The position numbers and the translations under genes were made by a program. The notes under the pieces were generated by a model, which made no database searches, was not told where the DNA came from, and saw nothing but the letters and a program-made list of their open reading frames with translations. From NCBI RefSeq assembly GCF_016793595.1, contig NZ_JAEULY010000015.1, positions 186,001-250,000 on the forward strand: 64,000 bases of DNA. The letters run 5' to 3'. Positions 1-8,340 of this stretch are shown piece by piece. The number at the start of each line of letters is the position of its first letter. The first letter of the stretch is position 1. This stretch comes from Phreatobacter sp. GTDB taxonomy: Bacteria > Pseudomonadota > Alphaproteobacteria > Rhizobiales > Phreatobacteraceae.

Positions 1-1086
1 CGCCTCGATGCGGGCATAGAGCGCGTCGGTCATGTCGCGCAGCGAGCGCGACAGGAGGCCGATCTCGTCGCGGCGGTGGCCGAAATCCGGAATTTCCTCG
101 CGCGAGCGATGGCGGCGGCGCACCTGTTCAGCGCCCTCCGCCAGCTTGCGGACAGGACCGGCTATGGTGCGGGCCATGAGGATCGACAGGACGACCATGA
201 CGAGGGCGGCGACGAGGAAGACGCGCAGCACCTGGAAGCGCTCGGCATCGAGATGCTGGTCGATCTCGCCACCCTGCGTGTTCATGAGCAGAACCCCGAG
301 CACGCCCCGGAATCGCTGGATCGGGATGGCGACGGAGACGATCAGCTCGCCGCGGTCGTTGACCCGGACCATGCTGATCTTCTGCCCGTTCAGCGCCTGC
401 GCCACCTCCGGATAGCTTTTGCCGTTCCTGAAGCCGAAATCGCGATAGATCGGGAAATCGCCGCCACCGCGCAGGAAACGGCGGACCTCGTTCCACCATT
501 TCTCGTAGAAGGGCGGCTTCGCGCCGATGGGCGGCAGGTCGAGCGTCTGGATGTCGCCGCGACCATAGAGGGTGCGGCTGTCGAGGATCAGGTTGCCCTC
601 GCGGTCGTAGATGCGCGCCTGCGTCTCGGTGGGGCCGGTCAGGCGGCGCAGGACCGGGGCCACCCGTTCCGGATTGATCGGGAATTCCAGCAGCGCGCTC
701 GGATCGTCGACCGACGCGCCGGTGCCGCCCAGCTGCATCTCGAACAGCTTGTCCGGGTCGATCGGGATCACCGACCCGTCGACCGCCGCCGAGGCGGCGA
801 TGGCGCCGGCAATGATCTCGCCCTGGACGATGAGGCTCTGCGCCCGCGATTCGATCAGGCCGGCGCGAAACTGCGACAGCCACAGGATGCCCGAGACCAG
901 CGCGACCAGCCCGGCGAGATTCAGCGCGACGATGCGGCGGGTGAGGCTGGAGAAGGAGCGGTTGAGCACCACGCGCACGGAACGCGCCACGACATGGGCA
1001 AAGCGCGGCCATGCGCGGCGGGCGCGGGCCGTCGCGGGCGCCGCCTGCGCGTCGGCATTGTCGCTGGGTCGTGTGCGGTCGAGCAT
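1..1086 (-). CDS. chvG: Sensor histidine kinase ChvG (ExoS), N-terminal part, cut by window edge
   Basis: Partial gene: 362 codons are visible and the reading frame stays open to base 1. The start ATG is at 1084-1086, 25 bases after the chvI stop, so the two genes are cotranscribed. Visible are a basic cytoplasmic N-terminus, membrane segment 1 (about residues 52-72), a roughly 210-residue periplasmic sensor domain, membrane segment 2 (about 285-305) and the start of a HAMP linker with the DEIGLLSRSL motif. The kinase core (H and ATPase boxes) lies outside the window. The assignment rests on pairing with ChvI and on the stimulus-sensing domain layout. In rhizobia ChvG phosphorylates ChvI and controls acid and envelope responses and exopolysaccharide. 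No exoR is present here. Confidence 0.88.
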   Translation of the reverse strand, partial: MLDRTRPSDNADAQAAPATARARRAWPRFAHVVARSVRVVLNRSFSSLTRRIVALNLAGLVALVSGILWLSQFRAGLIESRAQSLIVQGEIIAGAIAASAAVDGSVIPIDPDKLFEMQLGGTGASVDDPSALLEFPINPERVAPVLRRLTGPTETQARIYDREGNLILDSRTLYGRGDIQTLDLPPIGAKPPFYEKWWNEVRRFLRGGGDFPIYRDFGFRNGKSYPEVAQALNGQKISMVRVNDRGELIVSVAIPIQRFRGVLGVLLMNTQGGEIDQHLDAERFQVLRVFLVAALVMVVLSILMARTIAGPVRKLAEGAEQVRRRHRSREEIPDFGHRRDEIGLLSRSLRDMTDALYARIEA

Positions 1087-1111
1087 AGTGTCTCGCCGGC
1101 TCGCGGCCGCC

Positions 1112-1807
1112 TCACTCCTTGAAGCGGTAGCCGACACCGTAGAGCGTTTCGATCATCTCGAAATCGTCGTCGACCACCTTGAACTTCTTGCGGAGGCGCT
1201 TGATGTGGCTGTCGATCGTGCGGTCATCGACATAGACCTGATCGTCGTAGGCCGCATCCATCAGGGCGTTGCGGCTCTTCACCACGCCCGGGCGCGTCGC
1301 GAGCGCCTGAAGGATGAGGAATTCGGTCACGGTGAGCGTCACCGGCTGGCCGTCCCAGGTGCAGGTGTGCCGCTCCGGGTCCATGCGCAGCTTGCCCCGC
1401 TCCAGCACCTTGGCGTCGGTCTTGGCCTCGGCGCCCGGCTCCTTGGCGGCGGCGCGGCGCAGCACGGCCTTGACCCGCTCAACCAGCAGGCGCTGGGAGA
1501 ACGGCTTCCGGATGAAATCGTCGGCGCCCATCTTCAGGCCGAACAGCTCGTCGATCTCCTCGTCCTTGGACGTGAGGAAGATCACGGGCATGTCGGTCTT
1601 CTGCCGCAGCCGGCGCAGGAGCTCCATGCCGTCCATGCGCGGCATCTTGATGTCGAGGATCGCCAGGTCCGGCGGCGACTGCTTGAAACCGTCCAGCGCG
1701 GCCGCGCCGTCATTGTAGGTGACGATACGGTAGCCTTCGGCTTCGAGCGCGATGGAGACCGAGGTCAGGATGTTCCGGTCGTCGTCGACGAGGGCGATGG
1801 TCGGCAT
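1112..1807 (-). CDS. chvI: Response regulator ChvI, OmpR family
   Basis: 231 residues. Receiver domain (about 3-115) with acidic pocket DDD at 8-10, phosphoacceptor D52 in [10 protein letters not shown], conserved T/S in FLTSKDEE and the K of IRKPF. It is followed by an OmpR-type winged helix (about 135-230) ending in [11 protein letters not shown] and GVGYRFKE. The frame is open upstream to 1852, but the ATG at 1807 begins the receiver fold ([10 protein letters not shown]) and is preferred. It is first in the chvI-chvG operon and is the DNA-binding partner of ChvG. An inverted repeat lies just upstream (1828-1846). Confidence 0.95.
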   Translation of the reverse strand: MPTIALVDDDRNILTSVSIALEAEGYRIVTYNDGAAALDGFKQSPPDLAILDIKMPRMDGMELLRRLRQKTDMPVIFLTSKDEEIDELFGLKMGADDFIRKPFSQRLLVERVKAVLRRAAAKEPGAEAKTDAKVLERGKLRMDPERHTCTWDGQPVTLTVTEFLILQALATRPGVVKSRNALMDAAYDDQVYVDDRTIDSHIKRLRKKFKVVDDDFEMIETLYGVGYRFKE

Positions 1808-1827
1808 GAGGAACCTTGTGCGGGGGG

Positions 1828-1846
1828 CGGCGGGACAGTCCCGCCG
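1828..1846. promoter_or_regulatory. Perfect inverted repeat in the chvI 5' leader
   Basis: CGGCGGGAC, one base, then GTCCCGCCG: a 9-bp perfect inverted repeat 21 bases upstream of the chvI start. It could be an operator (including ChvI autoregulation) or a leader hairpin that affects translation. The function is inferred; only the symmetry is seen. Confidence 0.4.
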
Positions 1847-1984
1847 TTCCAATGCGGCAAGCGTGGCAAAAATGGGACTCGGAAAGGATAAACCGATGTC
1901 CAGCCGCTGTCATGAGCGAGTTTTTGCGGTCCAGACCGCGAAAAGCGCGTGCGGGCGGCTCGATTCGCAGTTTCCGGAAATGCC

Positions 1985-2009
1985 GAGGGCCGGGAATGAC
2001 CCGGCCCTC
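1985..2009 (-). terminator. Hairpin downstream of cycM
   Basis: A 10-bp perfect stem (GAGGGCCGGG / CCCGGCCCTC) around a 5-base loop, 30 bases past the cycM stop on the minus strand. It is followed by a weak T-rich stretch (CATTTCC). Probably an intrinsic terminator for cycM, although the T-tract is poor. Confidence 0.5.
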
Positions 2010-2038
2010 CAAGCAAACGTGCTTCCCTGTGCGGGCGG

Positions 2039-2584
2039 TTATTTCGGCACTTCGACCGGGCTGTCCGACTGCTCGCGCAGATAGGCCATCAGGTCGGCGC
2101 GCTGCTGCTCGGACCGGATGCCGGCGAAGGACATCGAGGTGCCCGGCACCGCGGCGCGCGGATTGGTGATGAAGGCGTAGATGGCTTCCAGCGTCCAGGG
2201 CTCGGAGGCCTTGCCCTTCATGGCGGCGGAATAGTTGAAGCCCGGCGTGGCGCCATGGTTGCGGCCGACAATGCCGTAGAGGTTCGGGCCTGCGCCATTG
2301 GCGCCGCCCTTGTTGACCGTGTGGCAAGTGGCGCACTGGCGGAACACGGCCGGGCCGTTGGCGGCATTGGCCGAGGCGAAGACTTCCGACATCGGCTTCG
2401 GCGCGGCGGCCTGCGCGGGCGCGGCCTGCTGGCCGCCGGCCGGCGCGACGGCAACCTCGTAGCCGGGCTTGGCGGGCTTCTTCGGCTTGTAGATCAGCTC
2501 ATTGGCCAGGATGGAGCCGCCCAGCGTCGAGGCGCCGACAAGCAGCAGCGCCATCATGGCCTTGTTGAATTCAAATCCGTCCAT
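2039..2584 (-). CDS. cycM: Membrane-anchored c-type cytochrome (CycM/c552-like)
   Basis: 181 residues from the ATG at 2584, which has GGAG nine bases upstream; a longer GTG start at 2599 has no ribosome site. An N-terminal uncleaved membrane anchor (about 9-28) is followed by an Ala/Pro-rich linker (about 40-65). A class I cytochrome c domain has haem motif CATCH at 84-88 and a likely axial Met in GTSMSF (about 150-160). In rhizobia CycM carries electrons from the bc1 complex to aa3 oxidase at the periplasmic face. It is divergent from kdsB, an arrangement common in Rhizobiales. Confidence 0.87.
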   Translation of the reverse strand: MDGFEFNKAMMALLLVGASTLGGSILANELIYKPKKPAKPGYEVAVAPAGGQQAAPAQAAAPKPMSEVFASANAANGPAVFRQCATCHTVNKGGANGAGPNLYGIVGRNHGATPGFNYSAAMKGKASEPWTLEAIYAFITNPRAAVPGTSMSFAGIRSEQQRADLMAYLREQSDSPVEVPK

Positions 2585-2790
2585 CGGGACCAGCTCCACG
2601 GGATCGGCGGCCTCTTAAAGGATCGATGCGCGCGAACGCGCGGACGGGCCGGCCGATTTGGCGCGGACACTATCCAATTTGCGCCGCAACAGGCAACCCG
2701 TATATCCACGTGTCCCGCATGCTCCTTTCGACGGTTCCAAACTGGCCCCATCAGCCGCCGTCCAGACCCCGCGCCCGTGATTTCGCGTCC

Positions 2791-3537
2791 ATGACCCAGT
2801 CAATCGTCCTGATTCCGGCTCGCATGAGCGCCTCGCGCCTGCCCGGCAAGCCGCTCGCCGACATCGGCGGCGAGCCGATGATCGTCCAGGTCATGCGCCG
2901 GGCCGAGGCCGCCGGCGTCGGTCCGGTGGTGGTCGCCACCGACTCGGAAGCGATCTGGACGGCCGTGGAGAAGGCCGGGGGCCGCGCGGTACTCACCAGC
3001 GCCGACCATCCGACCGGCTCGGATCGCATCCACGAGGCCGCTGGCATCGTCGATCCGGAACGGCGCTACGACCGCATCGTCAATGTGCAGGGCGACCTGC
3101 CGACGCTTGAGCCCGGCATCGTGCGCGCCGCCGCGGACCTCCTCGACGACCCCGCCGTCGATATCGGCACACTCACCGCCGTCATCACCCGGCACGAGGA
3201 GATCACCAACCCGAACGTCGTGAAGGTCGTGGGAACACCGCTGTCGGAGCGGCGGCTGAGGGCGCTCTATTTCACGCGCGCGACCGCGCCTTCGGGCGAC
3301 GGGCCGCTCTATCACCATATCGGCCTCTACGCCTATCGCCGCGCGGCGCTGGACCGCTTCGTCGCGCTTCCCCCGGCGCCGCTGGAGACGCGCGAGCGGC
3401 TCGAACAACTCCGGGCGCTGGAAAACGGCATGCGGATCGACGTTGCCGTGGTCGATGCCGTGCCGCTCGGCGTCGATACGCCGGCCGACCTCGAGCGCGC
3501 GCGCGGCCTCATCGCCAAAGCTGCGCCGTTGCGATAA
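2791..3537 (+). CDS. kdsB: 3-deoxy-manno-octulosonate cytidylyltransferase
   Basis: 248 residues. Activates Kdo with CTP to CMP-Kdo for lipopolysaccharide inner core synthesis in the cytoplasm. Family signatures are [15 protein letters not shown] (8-22), VVATDSE, the substrate loop [23 protein letters not shown], and the C-terminal REQLE-like segment ([14 protein letters not shown]). The frame is open to 2626, but the ATG at 2791 begins the canonical N-terminus and gives the normal family length. It lies 32 bases before pheA, probably in the same transcript. Confidence 0.95.
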   Translation: MTQSIVLIPARMSASRLPGKPLADIGGEPMIVQVMRRAEAAGVGPVVVATDSEAIWTAVEKAGGRAVLTSADHPTGSDRIHEAAGIVDPERRYDRIVNVQGDLPTLEPGIVRAAADLLDDPAVDIGTLTAVITRHEEITNPNVVKVVGTPLSERRLRALYFTRATAPSGDGPLYHHIGLYAYRRAALDRFVALPPAPLETRERLEQLRALENGMRIDVAVVDAVPLGVDTPADLERARGLIAKAAPLR

Positions 3538-3569
3538 GAACACCGCCCCGCATCGGAGTGACGCGTCCC

Positions 3570-4433
3570 ATGATCCTCGCGCCCAAGCGTATCGCCTTCC
3601 AGGGCGAGCTCAGCGCCTTCTCGCATCAGGCCGCCAACGCGGTCTTCCCGAATGCCGAGGTTCTGCCCTGCCCGAGCTTCGAGGACGCCTTCGCCGCGAT
3701 CCAGAACGGCGAGGCCGATCTCGGCATGATACCGATCGAGAACTCGATCGCGGGCCGGGTCGGCGACGTGCACCACCTGCTGCCGACCGCGGGCCTCAAC
3801 ATCATCGGCGAGTTCTTCCTGCCGATCCGCTTCCAGCTGATGGGCGTGAAAGGCTCATCGCTGGCGACGGTGAAGACCGCACGCAGCCACATCATGGGTC
3901 TCGGCCAGTGCCGGCAGATCATCCGCAAGCTCGGCCTGAAGCCCATTGTCGCGGCCGATACAGCCGGCTCAGCCCGCGAGGTCGCCGAGATGGGCGACCC
4001 GGCGCAGGCCGCCATCGCCCCGAGGCTGGCGGCGGAGGTCTACGGGCTCGACATCCTCGCCGAGGATATCGAGGACGCCGCCAACAACACCACGCGCTTC
4101 GTCATTCTGTCGCGCCAGAAGATCTGGGCCGCGCCCGGTCAGGACTGCCTGACGAGCTTCGTCTTCCAGGTCCGCAACGTGCCGGCCGCTCTCTACAAGG
4201 CGATGGGCGGCTTCGCCACCAACGGCGTCAACATGACGAAGCTGGAGAGCCACATGATCGGCGGCCGCTTCGTGGCGACGCGATTCTATGCCGAGATCGA
4301 AGGCCACCCCGACGACCGCCCGGTGAAGCTGGCGCTGGAGGAGCTCGCCTTCTTCGCCAAGGAACTGACCATTCTCGGCGTCTATCAGCAGAATCCCTGG
4401 CGGGCCGAGGTCGAGAAGCTGGTGGTCGAGTAA
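3570..4433 (+). CDS. pheA: Prephenate dehydratase
   Basis: 287 residues from the ATG at 3570, with GGAG 11 bases upstream; an in-frame GTG at 3558 is an alternative. Converts prephenate to phenylpyruvate in phenylalanine synthesis. The catalytic domain (about 5-180) has IAFQGELSAFS, MIPIENSIAGRV and the catalytic NNTTRF motif. A C-terminal ACT domain (about 193-270) should bind phenylalanine for feedback control. In it the usual ESRP motif reads ESHM, so the regulatory site differs somewhat from enteric PheA. No chorismate mutase domain is fused. Confidence 0.94.
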   Translation: MILAPKRIAFQGELSAFSHQAANAVFPNAEVLPCPSFEDAFAAIQNGEADLGMIPIENSIAGRVGDVHHLLPTAGLNIIGEFFLPIRFQLMGVKGSSLATVKTARSHIMGLGQCRQIIRKLGLKPIVAADTAGSAREVAEMGDPAQAAIAPRLAAEVYGLDILAEDIEDAANNTTRFVILSRQKIWAAPGQDCLTSFVFQVRNVPAALYKAMGGFATNGVNMTKLESHMIGGRFVATRFYAEIEGHPDDRPVKLALEELAFFAKELTILGVYQQNPWRAEVEKLVVE

Positions 4434-4476
4434 GGGCCGCTCGCGGGAAGCCGGCGAATCGCATCATTCTCCGCCG

Positions 4477-5379
4477 ATGGCAGGAGACATTCCCGATCTC
4501 GGCACGATGCGGCTGGCGCTGACGCTGGCCGATGCCGGCGACCTCAGCGTCGCGGGCAAGGCCGCCGGGGTCGGACGGCGGACCGCCGCCGCCCGGATCG
4601 CGCAACTGGAGCGCCAGACCGGCGCGGTGCTGTTCGACCATTCGGGCAAGCGCGTGCGGCTGACGGCGGCGGGCGAAGCCTTCATCGGCGAGGCAAGGCT
4701 GGCGCTCGCGGCGCTCGACCGGGCGGAGCGGCTTGCGCGAGAGGTAGCCGAACCTTCCGATATTATCGGGATAGGCGCGATTCCCGACGCGCTGGTGTCG
4801 GTTTGCCGCGACCTGCTCGATGATCCCGTCTGGCGCGACGAGGGTTTCGCGGTGCGGCTTCATCCCCTGTCGCGAGAGGATCAGACGCAGGCCCTCGCCG
4901 AGGGCCGGATCGCGCTCGGCTTCGTCGCCGCGCCGCTGCCGGTCTTGCCGCGCCTGTCGTCCAGGCTGGTGGCGACCTCGAAATGGTCGGCGGTCGTCCC
5001 CGACGCCGAGGCGCGGCTGCGCAAGACGGCGAGCCTGTCCAATCTCGCGCGCAAGCCGCTGGTGATGCTGGACCGCGTGGCGGCGCCGCTCGCGGTGGAT
5101 GGTGTGATCGCGGCGCTCGGTGCGACGGGGGCACGGCCCGCCATCGCTCAGGAGGCGCCCGACTGGACCGGCGTCATGGCGCTGGTGGCGCTCGGCCTCG
5201 GCTCGGCGCTGGTGCCATCGGCCGTCGCCAAGCGCGTCGCGGTCCAGGGCGCCACCGTCATGCCGCTGGTCGAAGCGGAAGACCTGCCGCCCTGGACCAT
5301 TTCGGCCATCTGGCTGCCGCAGCCGACCGGCGCGCGGGCGGCAAGGGCGATCCAGATCGTCAGAGCCCGTCCGGACTGA
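4477..5379 (+). CDS. LysR-family transcriptional regulator
   Basis: 300 residues. An N-terminal winged helix-turn-helix (about 8-65) contains GVGRRTAAARIAQLERQTGAVLFDHSGKR-type sequence, and a LysR substrate-binding domain (about 90-290) follows. It lies 43 bases after pheA on the same strand and its 3' end overlaps the convergent nudC by 20 bases. No target gene can be named: it is not divergent from anything, which is unusual for LysR regulators. Start is the only in-frame ATG before the HTH; no clear ribosome site is seen. Confidence 0.85.
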   Translation: MAGDIPDLGTMRLALTLADAGDLSVAGKAAGVGRRTAAARIAQLERQTGAVLFDHSGKRVRLTAAGEAFIGEARLALAALDRAERLAREVAEPSDIIGIGAIPDALVSVCRDLLDDPVWRDEGFAVRLHPLSREDQTQALAEGRIALGFVAAPLPVLPRLSSRLVATSKWSAVVPDAEARLRKTASLSNLARKPLVMLDRVAAPLAVDGVIAALGATGARPAIAQEAPDWTGVMALVALGLGSALVPSAVAKRVAVQGATVMPLVEAEDLPPWTISAIWLPQPTGARAARAIQIVRARPD

Positions 5380-6346
5380 GGCGCAGGCCGCCGTTCACGA
5401 AGGACCGGATCAGATGATGCGCGATCGCCAGCGGCGGCGGGCATGACAGGCGCTCGGGGTGCTGCCTGGTCAGGATCTGCCAGCATTCCTCGCGGGTGAA
5501 CCAGCGGGCGTCCTCCAGTTCCTCCGTGTCGATCTCGATGTCGCGGGACAGCGCCTCGGCGTGGCAGCCGATCATCAGCGAGGCCGGATAGGGCCAGGGC
5601 TGGTCGAACAGGTAGCCGACCCGGCCGACCTTGATGCCGGCCTCCTCCATGATCTCGCGGCGCACGGCATCGGCCACCGTCTCGCCCGGCTCGAGGAAGC
5701 CGGCCAGCGCCGAATACATGCCCGGCGGAAAGCGGCGCTGGCGGCCCATCAGGCAGCGGTCGCCGTCGACGGGGAGCATGATCACCACGGGGTCGGTGCG
5801 CGGGAAGTTCTGCGCGCCGCAGGAGGGGCAGTCGCGCCGCCATCCCGCCTGCTTCGCCTCGGTGACGCCGCCGCAGCGGCCGCAATGGCGGTGCGAGGCG
5901 TGCCAGTGCATCAGCGCCTTGCCCTCGGCCATGGGGCCGAGATGGTGCGGCTCGACCACACCCTGCATGGCGATGGTGCGCATGTCGGTGATCAGCAGCG
6001 TCGGGTCGTCGACGGTGATCTCGGCGATCCGGTAGGCGTTGGGATCGGGCTTCACCAGTTCCTTGACCAGGCGGGCATAGCGCGGCGCGCCATTGGCAAG
6101 GCCGAGGAACGCCGTCTCGATGGGCTCGCCGAAAGCCGCCGCCTCGGCAGCGGTGAACAGCGGATCGCCGCGGTCGCCGTTGCGCCTCAGGATCGGCGTT
6201 TCGCCGGCGAAGACATAAAGCCGCGCGCGGGGGTCGGCGAAGGTGGCGGTCAGCCAGATGTCGTCGCCGCGCTTGGCGCTCATGCGGTCGAGGTCGTTGT
6301 CGGTATAGCCGAGCTTGACGGGCGGCAGCGGCGGCAGGTCTGACAT
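5360..6346 (-). CDS. nudC: NAD(+) diphosphatase NudC
   Basis: 328 residues. Hydrolyses NADH/NAD to NMN(H) and AMP and, in characterised homologues, removes NAD caps from RNA. An N-terminal domain is followed by a four-Cys zinc ribbon (C155, C158, C173, C176), then the Nudix box GFLEPGETVADAVRREIMEE (216-235), completed by AG. The NudC hallmark QPWPYPASLM follows it. The 3' end overlaps the LysR gene by 20 bases. Downstream partner of the HIT gene on the same strand. Confidence 0.95.
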   Translation of the reverse strand: MSDLPPLPPVKLGYTDNDLDRMSAKRGDDIWLTATFADPRARLYVFAGETPILRRNGDRGDPLFTAAEAAAFGEPIETAFLGLANGAPRYARLVKELVKPDPNAYRIAEITVDDPTLLITDMRTIAMQGVVEPHHLGPMAEGKALMHWHASHRHCGRCGGVTEAKQAGWRRDCPSCGAQNFPRTDPVVIMLPVDGDRCLMGRQRRFPPGMYSALAGFLEPGETVADAVRREIMEEAGIKVGRVGYLFDQPWPYPASLMIGCHAEALSRDIEIDTEELEDARWFTREECWQILTRQHPERLSCPPPLAIAHHLIRSFVNGGLRLSPDGL

Positions 6347-6412
6347 GGGAGCGGCTTTGGCTGGTATGGCGGGCCGGCGACGCTCGCATGGCGCGAAGCG
6401 CCGAGCAACGCG

Positions 6413-6847
<435 letters not shown>

Positions 6848-6933
6848 GGCACTACCGTCCTGAACTGGGGCCGCCCCTTGAACACCCGCGCCGGCCGCCC
6901 GGCCAGTGAGAATACGGATGGCCGGAAAAGAAA

Positions 6934-6962
6934 TTGACGGGCAACGGGAACGTCATCTCAAT
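6934..6962 (+). promoter_or_regulatory. Possible sigma70-type promoter for the hydrolase gene
   Basis: TTGACG at 6934-6939, then a 17-base spacer, then CTCAAT at 6957-6962, 33 bases before the start codon. The -35 is good and the -10 is weak. Tentative. Confidence 0.3.
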
Positions 6963-6994
6963 ACAACCATAACGAGAAGACGCGGGAGATGATC

Positions 6995-8095
6995 ATGGCT
7001 GCCATCACTGTGCATTTCGCCACCAACCGCAATCGGACCAATGACGGCGAGCTGTTCGGCATCGACTTTGCCAGCAGCACGTCGCCGGGTCGCTACATTC
7101 CCGGCCGCATCACGCTGCACAAGATCAGCTCCGGCGCCGATTTCGGGTGGGCCTGGGACGAGGCGTCGCTTCAGCTGGACAACCCCATCGATCCGAAATC
7201 GGGGGCCGCCGCCATCGCGGCGCTGAAGCGGATCGCGCCCGCCAATGCCGGCGATGACACCGGCGCGGCCCGGTTCGCGAGCGAGACCATCCAGCGCTCC
7301 CACCTCCTCAAGGGACGCGCCGGCTTCTCGCTGTTTCACCTGCACGGCTTCGCATCGACCTTCCGCGATTCGATGAACCGCGCGGCCCAGATCGCCGACA
7401 ATTACGGCGCGAGCAGCATCTTCACCTTCTCGTGGCCGGCCAATGGACGCGCCAATCCGACCGACTATCGCGACGACCGTGTCGCCGCCGAAAAATCGGC
7501 CCGCGGGATTGCCGACGCGCTGACCCGCTTCCTCACGACATTCCGCGCGGACAAGCGCAGCAAGGCCGCGACCTTCGAACTCGTGGCTCATTCGATGGGG
7601 AACTACGCGCTGCGCCATGCCATTCAGGCGATCCACAAGGCCCAGCCCGACCTGCTGCAGCAGAAGGTCTTCCGTAATGCCTTCCTGATGGCGGCGGACG
7701 AGGACGACAATGCCCTCGGCCTTCCGGCCAAGCTGCGCCGGCTCTACGACATTGCCGGCATGGTGCAGGTCTATCGTTCGGGCGGCGATCTCGCCCTGTT
7801 CGCGAGCCGGGAAATCCTGAACAGGGTCGAGCGGCTCGGCCTCGTCGGCCCGCTCGACTGGAGCAGGCTGCCGCCGGGGCGCACCATCTGCGTCGATTGC
7901 AGCGATGTCGGCTCGACGAGCAACGAACTCGGAAAGACCCATTTCGGCCACCAGTACTACCGGATCCGGCCAGAGGTGCTGCGGGATGTGCGGGCCGTCC
8001 TCGCGGGTGTCGCGCCGGGCCGCATTCCCGGACGATACCCGGCCATGGCGCCGCCGCCGGGTGCGACCGAATATTATATCGGCTACGGGCCATGA
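6995..8095 (+). CDS. DUF900-type alpha/beta hydrolase
   Basis: 366 residues. The ATG at 6995 is chosen because GGGAG (6984-6988) is six bases upstream; the ATG at 6989 abuts the same site. N-terminal VHFATNRNR and central strand FSLFHLHGFASTF are typical of DUF900 hydrolases. The nucleophile elbow is AHSMGN (Ser about residue 199), a variant of GxSxG. A conserved HFGHQYY near the C-terminus may supply the catalytic His. No signal peptide is seen. The substrate is unknown. Single gene between nud/HIT and the SRP RNA. Confidence 0.8.
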   Translation: MAAITVHFATNRNRTNDGELFGIDFASSTSPGRYIPGRITLHKISSGADFGWAWDEASLQLDNPIDPKSGAAAIAALKRIAPANAGDDTGAARFASETIQRSHLLKGRAGFSLFHLHGFASTFRDSMNRAAQIADNYGASSIFTFSWPANGRANPTDYRDDRVAAEKSARGIADALTRFLTTFRADKRSKAATFELVAHSMGNYALRHAIQAIHKAQPDLLQQKVFRNAFLMAADEDDNALGLPAKLRRLYDIAGMVQVYRSGGDLALFASREILNRVERLGLVGPLDWSRLPPGRTICVDCSDVGSTSNELGKTHFGHQYYRIRPEVLRDVRAVLAGVAPGRIPGRYPAMAPPPGATEYYIGYGP

Positions 8096-8150
8096 GGCGC
8101 GCCGACGCCCCCCGCTTGCTTCGCCGGGCCCTTAAGGCCATATAGCGGGC

Positions 8151-8246
8151 GGGAGGCTGGCGGTGGACGAGACACTCGCCAACCCGGTCAGGTCCGGAAG
8201 GAAGCAGCCGTAACGAGCCCGTTTCGGGTCGCGTGTCCAGCCTCCC
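8151..8246 (+). ncRNA. ffs: Signal recognition particle RNA (4.5S, small bacterial type)
   Basis: The conserved Ffh-binding internal and tetraloop region GGTCAGGTCCGGAAGGAA begins at 8186 and continues GCAGCC to 8209. The ends pair perfectly: GGGAGGCTGG (8151-8160) with CCAGCCTCCC (8237-8246). Length about 96 nt fits the small SRP RNA. It assembles with Ffh for cotranslational membrane targeting. Location just upstream of dnaX is typical for alphaproteobacteria. Confidence 0.96.
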
Positions 8247-8340
8247 ACCTGAAATCTGCGGCTCCCTGCTTGCCCCGCGACCGCGGGCGCGCGAAGCTTG
8301 GGGCCGTCGATATCCGCCGAACCCTGTCGAGCAGCTGGCC

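Noticed and set aside
8233..8340. Upstream extension of dnaX
   Set aside because: Overlaps the 3' end of the SRP RNA and lacks similarity to the DnaX N-terminus.
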